The notes under the pieces were generated by a model, which did not search any database, was not told the DNA's origin, and saw only the letters and a program-made list of their open reading frames with translations. From Chaunax sp. Z400 (Eukaryota; Chordata; Actinopteri; Lophiiformes; Chaunacidae), in the NCBI GenBank assembly GCA_037577475.1, contig CM075186.1:27852834-27916833 (forward strand): DNA of 64,000 bases, given 5' to 3'. Positions 37,134-49,300 of this stretch are shown piece by piece. A program made the translations under genes and the position numbers. How positions within the stretch are numbered: the stretch's first letter is position 1; every line of letters begins with the position of its first letter.

Positions 37134-38620
37134 AGTCACATAGTGCCGAGCAGTGACGAGATTCTATAGAGTGAGTCTTGACACACAGGAGAAGAATTGT
37201 TGGTACCCAAAAACTGTTGGTAAATCATCGTCCAGGTGGCTCCTTATAACCCAATGCATGGCCACATGGGATATGATGATACACTGAACTGGTTAATGAC
37301 CCAATTTTATTGGCCGGATATTGAGGGCCTGAGAGTCAGCTGGCAAACCAACCAGTCATTCCCAGAGTGCCTCTGTGCCCATTACCTTTAATAGAGGTTC
37401 TGTTTGAGTGCATTGGTATGGACCTTATTGGACCATTTCACTAAAGTCTATGGGCCTACTACTTTGTGTTAGTGGGTTACACAACATGATATCTAGAGAC
37501 AGTGCCACTGAGCAGCATTTCTGAAAAAAGTGTTGTGCAGCCACTGTTTCAGGTCATCTCTGGGGTCCCAAAAAACATTTGAACAGACCAGGGCACCTCG
37601 TTCATGTTGTGCACTCCAAGGGAACTTCATGGTTTTCTGAGCATTTAGTCTTTTCGGACTAGCGTGTATCATCTGCAGACCGACGGAGTCAAACATCTGA
37701 ATAAGACTTTAAAATCCATGATCTGTAAATTTATTTATTATGATGAACGTAATTGGGATAAATAGCTCAACCCTCCGTTGTTTGCAGTTCAGTAGGTTCC
37801 CCATTCTTCCACTGGGTTTTCCCCCTTTGAACTGTGATTAGAGCGATGAGTTGGGGCCTGAGGTGCCAAATTTGCCCCTTTGTAATGTCCATCTCTCAGC
37901 AGCCCAGTAGAAAGATGTAGCCATGTTGCAACAGTGTTTTGCTGATGTGTTCTCCCCTCCGTCAGGACACACGAATCTCACACAGCATCACAATGAGACA
38001 TCTCTGGAGGTGACGGTGTGTTCTTGGCCCTATTGTGTATTTGAGCATAGCTCAAATTTGAGCTCCACTCTGTACAGTTTCTACCAATTTATCATGCTAT
38101 CACACTTTTTTGATACTTCAGTGCCCCAGCCACCATTGACCAGGTCCTCACACTGCATAGGCTGCCGCCTACTTGGATCATGTCATCATCACTTGAGCAG
38201 AGCATGTGAAGCGGGTGGCTGTGGCAGGCTAGGTTTGATGGCTCCCCAGCTTAAGTCAGGCATTGGGGCTATGTGGCAGTGGCGTTTTAGTTAGAGGTGA
38301 GTGGGGGTGCTTCAAGGAGTGGTGTCAGGGAGAGAGAGTTAATTATAACAGGTTTTTTGTGTTGTACTGATCGCTCTCTCTCCCTTCTCTGCAGTAGCAT
38401 GCTGGACCTAGAGAGCTGTTTGAGACTGTGAGAATCTGCCAAACACACAGTGTGCTGCCTATGAGAGACCAAGTAGCATGAGTTCAAAGAAGCTGGAAAG
38501 CTTGTGTTTGTGTCCAAGTAATAAATAATAATATGTTGTGTTAAAGATAAAGTGTGATTACTGAGCAAAACCTACACACACGAGTGGGGGCAGAGAAGCC
38601 ACTGTTACAGTAGCATTTAG
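37134..38620 (+). mobile_element. Gmr1-like gypsy fragment: integrase, linker, pol end, 3' LTR
   Basis: In broken frames the plus strand carries the integrase lead-in (FYRVSLDTQ), zinc-binding and core regions, a C-terminal part parallel to 29940-30090, and then the pre-RT linker (DVAMLQQCFADVFSPPSGHT). Most of RT and RNase H is deleted. The pol end reads MAPQLKSGIGAMWQW and is followed directly by an LTR (about 38275 TGTGGCAGTGG to 38617 TGTTACA). It abuts CYP2 exon 4 relic E on the left. Confidence 0.7.
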
Positions 38621-39544
38621 TTATACAGTATTTAGACAAACACTTGTAATATTAATATCTATTGTATTTAGCTATTTAAACTGTTCTTGTTTGATTTGGT
38701 TTTTGCAAACAGCTGATAAATAGTTTATTTTGCCAATAAACCTATTATACAGGGAGGGTTGATAATTTTGCATCCAACAGTATCTGTATGTAAGTCAAAC
38801 TAGCTCCACCAGGAGCAGCTGCAGTAAAATGCTACTGAAAAATTGATGCATCAGTACCATTAATGTCATAATGTCATATGTAATAATAACATATCGGTCA
38901 CATGAAGAAGCAATACTTTTATTTTTTTTAAACTTTTACTCTCATACTTTAGTACAGTTTGCTGATAATACTTCTGTACATTGTCATGGAAAGGATCGGA
39001 ATACTTCCTTCCCTCTAGTACCTTCAGATGGTGCAATAGGTTTCAAACTTAACATGTAGTCAGTTTTAAATTGTGTTATTTGTTGGTAATTATTCAGTGA
39101 AAATAACTGCTTTTCCATAATCTACATTTAATTGACAGTGTAGTGGTATAATATTATATTTTTGGGAGAAGGGGTATTTTTCTTGCATTGTCAGTTTACC
39201 CAGTGGTTAAAGTATCAAATATACCAATAGACGTATACCTTAGTACTGTAAACTACAAACACATCAGTTTATTAATAATAATAACATATACTGTATGTGA
39301 CACTCTGACATTGAAATTCTACTTAAAATGTATTTACACATTTGATACTCAGCTTTTCTGTTCATACCTCTGTACTTTTATTTAATGAAATCAAATCAAT
39401 GAAACACTTGTAACATGGGCGGTTTTAGACCCTTTTTAGGGATGCACAGTTATTTACAGCTCTACCTCCCATCTATATGCTGTTTTCTGGGTTCTTTTAG
39501 TCTTTATGGGTAATACATTTGCAGCTCTGAAATTAAGTGACTTA

Positions 39545-40800
39545 ATCTGACTCTAAAGTCGCCTTCACACTAGAGCTGTTTGGTCCGCTTTAAACAAACC
39601 CTGGTTCGTTTCCTCGGATAGTCCGGTGTGTTGGGTTGGTGTGAAAGCTCATTCTAACACTGGTGCGGACCAAACAATTGTACGGAGCCCCCCTAGTGTC
39701 AGTTGAGGAAAAAACAATCCATCTGTAAATCTGTACCCACAGTTTAGCAATCCGTGCGCACAGTTTAGCAATCTGTACCCACAGTTTAGCAACCTGTACC
39801 CACAGTTTAGCAATCTGTACCCACAGTTTAGCAATCCGTGTGCACAGTTTAGCAATCTGTACCCACAGTTTGGCAACCTGTACCCACAGTTTAGCAATCT
39901 GTACCCACAGTTTAGCAACCTGTACCCACAGTTTAGCAATCTGTACCCACAGTTTAGCAATCCGTGCGCACAGTTTAGCAATCTGTACCCACAGTTTAGC
40001 AATCTGTACCCACAGTTTAGCAATCCGTGTGCACAGTTTAGCAATCTGAACCCACAGTTTAGCAACCTGTACCCACAGTTTAGCAATCTGTACCCACAGT
40101 TTAGCAACCTGTACCCACAGTTTAGCAATCCGTACCCACAGTTTAGCAATCCGTGCGCACAGTTTAGCAATCTGTACCCACAGTTTAGCAATCTGTACCC
40201 ACAGTTTAGCAACCTGTACCCACAGTTTAGCAACCTGTACCCACAGTTTAGCAATCCGTGCACACGGATTATGAACCCGTGCCCTCCAATAGTGTGCATT
40301 CTACGTAGTCTATGTTGCGTTCATAATGCATTAGCGCATCCCTTTAACGCATCCCTTTAATCTACACTACCAGTCAAAAATTTGTTTCCCATTCAAGTGG
40401 ATGGGAAACTGTGTCCAAACTATTGACTGGTACTGTATATAAACTGGACTTGCCTGGCGGATGCGGTCGCCTTGGACAAGCTTCATGCCCGAAAACTCCT
40501 GTTCTGCACAAAAACGTGGCTTGAATGGTGTGAAAGCAAAGTGGACCAAGTTATACCCAAAGGTGCGAAGTGGAGCAAAGCACAGTGCATCATGGGTAAA
40601 CGAGGCAAAACATGTGGAAAACATCGACTACAGGAGTGGAAAAAATGTCTCGTGGACAGACGTGGAGCAATGAAGAGGTGAAAGCTCTGACTGAAATATG
40701 GTCAGATGATCATGTATCACAGTTGCTTGTGGCCCCTCACAAAAACAACGAAGTCTTTAAACTATTTAGCAAGAGAGGAGCATTAAAAATCTTCTAAATA
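39545..40800 (+). mobile_element. Harbinger-like DNA transposon remnant with a Myb/SANT-like ORF
   Basis: The left end (TTCACACTAGAGCTGTTTGG, then CCGCTTTAAAC) is typical of a common fish DNA transposon/MITE. At 40646-40797 the plus strand encodes MSRGQTWSNEEVKALTEIW followed by SDDHVSQLL. This resembles the start of the Myb/SANT-like DNA-binding protein that accompanies Harbinger transposases. The frame ends after about 50 codons, and I see no DDE transposase. A 21-bp minisatellite has expanded between these two parts. The assignment to Harbinger rests on the Myb-like start. Confidence 0.55.
39739..40262 (+). repeat. 21-bp minisatellite, about 25 copies
   Basis: The unit is CAGTTTAGCAAT plus CTGTACCCA, with three main variants: CAAT-CTGTACCCA, CAAC-CTGTACCCA and CAAT-CCGTGYGCA. 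The third type occurs at units 1, 5, 11, 14, 20 and 25. The length is a multiple of three, so the minus strand reads as repeated LLNCGYR/LLNCAHG for over 200 codons. I regard that as a by-product, not a protein. Confidence 0.95.
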
Positions 40801-40860
40801 GAAGATATATGAGCAGTATCCTTCTTCTTCCTCTGCTTCTTCTTCTACTGGTTCATTTCC

Positions 40861-41275
40861 GTCACAGAAGAGCAGTCGTTAAGACCGAGTGACGCTGTTC
40901 AGAAGGTTATTACTTATTATAATCCATAGCAAAAGATTAATTTAGCTGTAATCTACAATACTGGAATGATTTTTTTAAAGTTTGTTGGCCATCGTCTCCA
41001 ATAGATCTACATGCAGACTCACAGCAGCTACAAGACATTAATTAAACACTACAGTATTTAGTTTGCCTCTTGTGTAGCAAATCAAATTGTGGTTTGCATA
41101 ATTGAAAGGGGTTGAATACTTCTGCAAACAGGATTTTTCATTTTCTTGAAAATATTTGTGGGGTAAAGTATTATTGTGGTAAATCAAACTATCACATATT
41201 GAAAAGTGTTAATGTTTAATTGTTGTCCAGTAAACTTGGGGGGGGGGGTGAAAAGTTTTGCAAGCTACTTGTGAA
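40861..41275. repeat. Repeat shared with gene A intron 2
   Basis: About 400 bp align with 26560-27190 in the same orientation, including the GGGGTTGAATACTTCTGC block and an 'AAGTGTTAATGTTTAATTGTT' type end. It could be a Tc1-type element copy or a relic of intron 2 of copy E. Confidence 0.55.
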
Positions 41276-42614
41276 TGGGGTTCAGATTTCAGATCTGGTC
41301 CAGTGGATAGAGCGGTGCAAGCTGGCATTTCAGAGGATGAAACAAGGCCTCTGTAGGGAGTTGCTTCTACACACACATAACTTCTCTCTCCCTTTCACAC
41401 TGCAGACTGAAACATCGCACAGAGGATTTTGGGGCCCATTTTGTTCAAGTCAACCAGTCTGGAGCTGTACATCAGATATGGAGACCAAGTACAGCACAGA
41501 GGAACAGGAGTGTCCGGCAATCCGGGAAGGCAGTCGACGCCCTGCGCTGCTACCTACTGGGATGCTCTTTCACACTCTGTTCCTGACCATGCCCCTCTCC
41601 AATGACTCCACCACATGAATGCCAATGCCCGGATCACAGGTTGGTGTCTGGCTTCACAGCATTCAAGGTGGTCCATCGGCTGGTGGCGCAGATGTTAGCG
41701 TGTCAGGAGATTTAAATTATAAATCAAGTTAAGTTGCTTGACTTCCTCTGTAGGTGGCACAGACAGCAGAGACACATTTGTTATTTCTGCTGTGGGGAAA
41801 AGCTGCAGGTTATGTAATTAATAATATTACACCCGCCCACATCCCATCATCTATTATTCACAATGTTTTTCTGACTGTGCCCAACCAATCTTTGGACTGC
41901 AATCTATGCACACCAGGGATGCACAGCACCCCTCTTCCTCCTCCTCTTCAGTCAAATAATGGCAGATTTGCTCATATGCAGTCAAATGAAGTTACAAATT
42001 GGACAGATGATTGGGAGATGGCGGAGACAGAGGTTCTGCTGGCCTGAGACTACATACCTGTCCCTCAGTGAAGAAGAGTAAGAGCAGTTGTTTAATGATG
42101 TAGTGGGAGATAACTCTGACTGCTTAAATTGATGTTACACCCAAAATGTACCATTGAATAATTATGGAACTAAACACGACCCCTTTGCATTTTGCACCTT
42201 ACTGTGCCACATTTAACTTTGGACACGAATGAATGAACTTGAGCCGCGGACTTTAAACTATGCATTTTAGATTGTTTACTGTACGGTAGCAAAATGTGTT
42301 ATCACAAGCTGTGTGTGTAATGAGATTTTTAAATGAATAAAAGCAATCTCCAAATCCATATTTTGATTTAAAAATTTATTGAGATTTGTAAAATTTCGTA
42401 AATGACCCCATACATGGGCTCTAAAATTAAAACAACAAGACATGATGAATCTCTATAACACTGTTGGTGAAAATTCTCCATGGATTTGTTTCTGCCACTG
42501 GTCTCTTTTATGTATGCAGATAATCCACAGATATCCACATAAAAATATTGATTAGTGCACTTTTAATCAAGACTGGTTTTATGTTGAAACGTATTTTGTT
42601 TAACGTTTCATTCA
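41276..42614. other. 3' flank of CYP2 gene B
   Basis: The right part (about 41980-42614) aligns with the 3' flank of gene A and is part of the duplication unit; it contains the empty site of the 353-bp MITE at about 42022. The left part has no recognised gene. Confidence 0.5.
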
Positions 42615-43290
42615 TTACATTATTGGGGTGCTCTCTTTCTTAAGAGCTTCTCTGAGTTGGACCTTCATGCAATAAGGTTTTGTGGTCTGGATGCTTCCAA
42701 ATTGATGAGTAAAGTCAGGCTCTCCTGCATCCTCAGGCCAGATGAACTTGAACCTCCTCAGTAGAGTCACCATGATGAGGAAGACCTCCATACGAGCCAG
42801 ATTCTCTCCAAGACACACACGATGACCTGCAGGTTAAAATACCATCATATTTACTCAAAGCTAATGATATGTCTTCAGTCAAACCTCTCAATGTAATAAT
42901 CATTTTCACTCACCGACAGAGAAAGGTAGGTAGGCCTCTGGCTTCACAAACTCTCCTTTCTCATTGAGGAAGTTTTCAGGGTAGAATTCATGGGGAGATT
43001 TCCACTGTCCCTCCTCATACAGCACTGAAGATATATTGGGGATGACAATGGTTCCCTGAAGAACAAAAAACAAAAAACAAAGACGTATAACTTCCACACA
43101 ACTGTGGAAACCTGTAGATAAAATTATTTTGATCCAGATTCACCAGAAACCCTTGAGCTCAATGCATGTATTACCTGGAAAAAATAGCCTCTAATCAGTG
43201 TCAGCAGTGAGGTAATACTGGTTTATCAAAGTTAAATTATGTTTTCTTTTGTGAGTAAAATTCTCTGCTTGGTTAAACGCACACACTATA

Positions 43291-43343
<53 letters not shown>

Positions 43344-46300
43344 GAAAATATGGTTTGTGGCCATAGTGAAAGAGGTCAAGGAATTTAAGGTTAAATATTG
43401 AAACTTCCGTTGAAATCTATTCATCCCATCTGGATGTGATCTCTTCTGAAACCACAGAAGGAGATAATGAATGACGCGAACACGGACACTCCGCCTGACA
43501 ACTCCCCCTGATATAAATAAGCCCAAAATTAACCCTTTCAAGTATTTCTCATTTAACCACTGTTCCGTGTTTTTCTCGCTTGGATTCTGCGCTTTTTTGT
43601 GTGCTTTGTTTTTGCATCATTCATTTTTAAATTTGCCTTGGTTCTAGGGCTCGCAAGCAATAACTTTTTTACAATAAGTTTCGTATTTTTGAAACTCATC
43701 GTCTGGCCAACTAAGTATTTTCAGGATTTTCATGAGATTTAGAATCATTTGAATTGACCATCACCAGAGAGAAACACTAGCTGGGTTTACATGGAAACTT
43801 TTCTTCATTCTGATTGAAATCATTCCGATTGAAGGTTTCATCTCAACTGTTTACATGAGTTGTGATCTAATACGATCTGGTGTTTACATGAGTTGTGATG
43901 TAATATGATCTGGTGTTTACATGAGTTGTGATCTAATATCATCTGGTGTTTACATGAGTTGTGATCTAATATGATCTGGTGTTTACATGAGTTGTGATGT
44001 AATATGATCTGGTGTTTACATGAGTTGTGATCTAATACGATCTGGTGTTTACGTGAGTTGTGATCTAATACGATCTGGTTTTTACATGAGTTGTGATCTA
44101 ATACCATCTGGTGTTTACATGAGTTATGATCTAATACCATCCGGTGTTTACGTGAGTTGTGATCTAATACGATCTGGGGTTTACGTGAGTTGTGATCTAA
44201 TACCATCTGGTGTTTACGTGAGTTGTGATCTAATACCATCTGGTGTTTACGTGAGTTGTGATCTAATACCATCTGGTGTTTACGTGAGTTGTGATCTAAT
44301 ACGATCTGGTGTTTACGTGAGTTGTGATCTAATACGATCTGGTGTTTACGTGAGTTGTGATCTAATACGATCTGGTGTTTACGTGAGTTGTGATCTAATA
44401 CGATCTGGTGTTTACGTGAGTTGTGATCTAATACAATCTGGTGTTTACGTGAGTTGTGATGTAATACGATCTGGTGTTTACGTGAGTTGTGATGTAATAT
44501 GATCTGGTGTTTACGTGAGTTGTGATGTAATACGATCTGGTGTTTACATGAGTTGTGATGTAATACCATCTGGGGTTTACTTGAGTTGTGATCCAATACG
44601 ATCTGGTGTTTACATGAGTTGTGATGTAATACCATCTGGGGTTTACTTGAGTTGTGATCCAATACGATCTGGTGTTTACATGAGTTGTGATCTAATACCA
44701 CCTGGTGTTTACGTGAATTGTGATCTAATACCATCTGGTGTTTACGTGAATTGTGATCTAATACCATCTGGGGTTTACTTGAGTTGTGATCCAATACGAT
44801 CTGGTGTTTACATGAGTTGTGATCTAATACGATCTGGTGTTTACGTGAGTTGTGATCTAATACGATCTGGTGTTTACGTGAGTTGTGATCTAATACGATA
44901 TGGTGTTTACTTGAGTTGTGATCTAATACCATCTGGTGTTTACGTGAGTTGTGATCTAATACGATCTGGTGTTTACGTGAGTTGTGATCTAATACCATCT
45001 GGGGTTTACGTGAGTTGTGATCTAATACGATCTGGTGTTTACATGAGTTGTGATCTAATACCATCTGGTATTTACGTGAGTTGTGATCTAATACCATCTG
45101 GGGTTTACGTGAGTTGTGATCTAATACAATCTGGTGTTTACATGAGTTGTGATCTAATACCATCTGGTGTTTACGTGAGTTGTGATCTAATACCATCTGG
45201 TGTTTACGTGAGTTGTGATCTAATACCATCTGGGGTTTACGTGAGTTGTGATCTAATACAATCTGGTGTTTACGTGAGTTGTGATCTAATACCATCTGTT
45301 GTTTACGAGAGTTGTGATCTAATATCATCTGGTGTTTACATGAGTTGTGATCTAATACGATCTGGTGTTTACGTGAGTTGTGATCTAATACCATCTGGTG
45401 TTTACGTGAGTTGTGATCTAATACCATCTGGTGTTTACGTGAGTTATGATCTAATACCATCTGTTGTTTACGTGAGTTGTGATCTAATACGATCTGGTGT
45501 TTACGTGAGTTGTGATCTAATACCATCTGGTGTTTACGTGAGTTGTGATCTAATACCATCTGGTGTTTACGTGAGTTATGATCTAATACCATCTGTTGTT
45601 TACGTGAGTTGTGATCTAATATGATCTGGTGTTTACATGAGTTGTGATCTAATATGATCTGGTGTTAACATGAGTTGTGATCTAATACTATCTGGTGTTT
45701 ACATGAGTTGTGATCTAATATCATCTGGTGTTTACATGAGTTGTGATCTAATATCATCTGGTGTTTACATGAGTTGTGATCTAATATGATCTGGTGTTTA
45801 CATGAGTTGTGATCTAATATCATCTGGTTTTTACATGAGTTGTGATCTAATATCATCTGGTTTTTACATGAGTTGTGATCTAATACCATCTGGTGTTTAC
45901 ATGAGTTGTGATCTAATATCATCTGGTGTTTACATGAGTTGTGATCTAATACCATCTGGTTTTTACATGAGTTGTGATCTAATATCATCAAGTGTTTACA
46001 TGAGCTGTGATCTAATACCATCTGGTGTTTACATGCTCCACAACATTTAATCACAGCTGTGTGACATGTGCAGAAGTGATGGAAGTGACGTATATATTAC
46101 GTGTTTTACCAGAAGATGTATGTCGATCATGTGATCGGTGTAATTGTTGCTGTTATTGTATTATTGTTTTTTTTAATCTTCTTGTTTAATCTGGTTGTCA
46201 TCTCCATAATTCATGACTATTTATTCTGCATTAATAATGGTTCATTCCAATACATTATTTCATAGAAGCCAGTTACATGTCTTGTTATTCCTTGTTTGAT

Positions 46301-49300
46301 GACAAACAATTTTCAGATATTTGACTAACTAATGATTAATTAAACAATACAACTTGCTATTAAAGAAATTCCTGATATCAAATCAGGCTGTGCCCCTATT
46401 AAACGAGGTAATTTAAGCTTATATGAATTAAATTAAGCTCATATTGCTACACGTGGATGTAGAAACACTTCCCCTGCATCCCACTTCTACAGGGAAAATC
46501 TTGGTCTTTCAGCCATTCTGGGCAGCTTCAGTTGCCAAGTCTTTTTATTTTCCGTTGCCTTTGTTAGTTACCCATTTGGTGTATAGGTAAATCTTCTCAC
46601 CTTGATATGAAGACATTTCTATTTATTTTTATTGACACAAATTATATACTATACTTACCCTTGGAATGGAGTATCCCATTAATTCAGTGTCTTTAGTAAC
46701 CGTGTGGAAAAGACCGAGAGGGGTAATGTTAGCGAACCTCTGGATCTCATGAACGACAGCCTGCAAGAAAGAGACTGCTGTTAGAGCATCACACTGGAAC
46801 ACCGCAGATATGTAAGACAACTGTACATTTAATTTAGAAATAAAACATTCAACAGATACAAAATACAGGTGTAAATATAAATAATATAGTCATCATTATA
46901 CCTGAACATAGGGCATCTGGTCTCTTTCCTCAAAACTGGCTTGATCCTTCCCATCCAGAACTCTGTCTATTTCCTGCTGACAACGCTCTGATGAATACAG
47001 AGAGGTTGACAGCATGGAGAGAGGAAAAATGAGAGAAGAGAAAAGAGAGAAAAATGAAGGTGTTTTCTCAGGTTATGTGCCACATGGCAGCAGATTGAAA
47101 TAGGAAGCATGAAACTTAGAATAAATGACATGTAGCTAAGTACCCAGATAAGAATCAGTTTGCCGATCTAACCATTTGCCATGTTTGTGCATCTGAATGA
47201 GATGCACCAGCTTCAAAAGGCCTCCATTATTAACACATCTATGTCAGTGTGAGACAATCAGAGGAATTCAGGAGTTTGTGTCTTGTGTGAAAGCAAACAC
47301 ACATCACCGATCTTCCTAAACTTAGCCACATAGCTCTTGTTGCTTAAACTTAAGTGCTGGTTCAAAAGACATTGTGGCAGGAAGGCTTTGCTCATTGATA
47401 ACAGACGTCAAACGGTATGTTATGCATTTGGATGAGATGCACCTGGGTGAGACAAAGCGTCAATTTGTGACAAACTGAGAGCTGAACCGCAAAAAAAGAG
47501 GAATAGATGCTGCCTCTGAGAGGCTGTACTGAGCATTAAGCTAACATAAGCATGCTAACTTGCACACACATAAACAATGCTAATATGCTGACGGTTAGAA
47601 GGAATCATGTTTACTGTTATTCACCATCAAACATGCTAACATTTGCTAATTACCAAGAACATTGAGGCCATCTGGCCATGACATTAAATTGACAGATTTC
47701 TGTTCAAAAACTAAAATATAAGGAAAATAACAATTGTGCTTGATTAATAGTCAGGATTTTACCAACGGTTGCAAAGGTACACACATTCTTTACTCAAGTG
47801 GAATTACCATTACGTGTGTAAAAAAAAAGGCTAGACCAGGGCGGGTGTAGCTCAGGAGGTCGAGCATTCATCTACTTATCAGAAGTTCGTGGTTCGATCA
47901 CTGGCCCCTGTAGTCTACATGTTGAAGTGTCCTTGATTAAGATACTAAATCCCAATTTGCTCCCAGTGGCTGTTCCATTGGTGTGTGAATGATTGTGTTA
48001 TAGTTATTGCTCCTGATGAGCAGGTCGGGCCTTGCATGGTAGCCATAGTATGAATGTTTGTGGCAATGGGTGAATGCTTTGATTTGTCAGACTAGAAAGG
48101 TAATATATGAGTACAGTCCAGTAGAACAGAGTACAGCAGAAGTATTGATTCAACTTCTTTACACAAGTAAAAGTGAAAAAGTACAAGCTCTGAAATGTAC
48201 TCGAAGTATAAAAATAAAACGTAGCCCTTGAAAGGGCATTTCTACCAGCTGTTTTTGTGCAAACCTGTTTTTGTGCATACTGAACCTCGTGTCATATACA
48301 AAGAAGAAATACAAAGAACTTTATTAGAAGAATAAAGGATTATATATCGATATAATATTAATATAATACAGTATTAATTTAAGGGATTAGGAACTGTATT
48401 TCAACTTCTATTTCTGCCCTTCACATGAAAAGAATGTATTCAGCCTGAATGATTGTTGTACATACGATGTACAACACAAGCAGAGAACAAAGTGGATGCA
48501 CATCCTTTTCTTGTTGGTCGAGTTTCTTGCATGTTTTTTGTCTGTTTTGTCTTCATACTTTTTTACATCTGTGGTCTTGTTTCGCCTGACAATCGTGATA
48601 TGAACCAATGACCAAGGGATCGTCTTTTCTATCCGTTATTGTTCGTTTAGGTTGATATGAGTCTTGATGTCAGTAATGCACACAATGACACGATGTAAAA
48701 ACAATCTACGAAAGTAATGAGCCTGTTTTGAAAATGTAAGTAAATATTTGTATTTGTGTATTTGAGTTAAAATATAGGGAGTAAAAGTAATAAGTAGTCA
48801 AAATATAAATGCTCTTGTAAAGTACAGATACCCTTAAGTACAGTAATGACATATCTGTACTTTGTTTCTTCCAACCTCTGCAAATGTGTTACAATTCATT
48901 CTATGTGGAGGATGAATGTCATAATGACAATGCAAATAATTCAACAGTTCTCGAGATATTTCCCTCACAACCACAAATATCAGCCTCATGGTGGCGCTGG
49001 AGGAAAAGTAGCAGAAAATCTAAGTCATTAGGAGATAGCTCGGTCCTCTAGCATGGCTAAATGATACATACCCTGTATCTGTGGATAATTTGTTAGGTAG
49101 AGGAAGGCAAACATCATTGTGGTTGCAGTTGTGTCAGTCGCAGCAAAGTGAAGATCCAAAATTAATGCACGAAGCTGTTCTTCAGAAAATGATGAACCAT
49201 CATCTCCTCTCTTTGCAGGCCGACAAAAGAGAGAAAGAGTGAGTTTATTCTGTCACCACAGATTAAATGAATTTACCGTCAGCAATATGCTAGTTTATAC

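Noticed and set aside
39649..40299. 216-codon minus-strand frame with LLNCGYR repeats
   Set aside because: Result of a 21-bp tandem repeat (multiple of three). No recognisable domain outside the array.
43838..45624. Very long repetitive open frames on both strands (MVLDHNSRKHQ minus, SCDLIPSGVYV plus)
   Set aside because: They follow from a 33-bp unit without stops in some frames. The array is in an intron of gene B, and the units vary without sparing codon sense.
47840..47915. Functional tRNA gene
   Set aside because: Box A and box B-like motifs are present, but the sequence continues into a SINE body, cloverleaf pairing is poor, and a relic of the same repeat sits in gene A.
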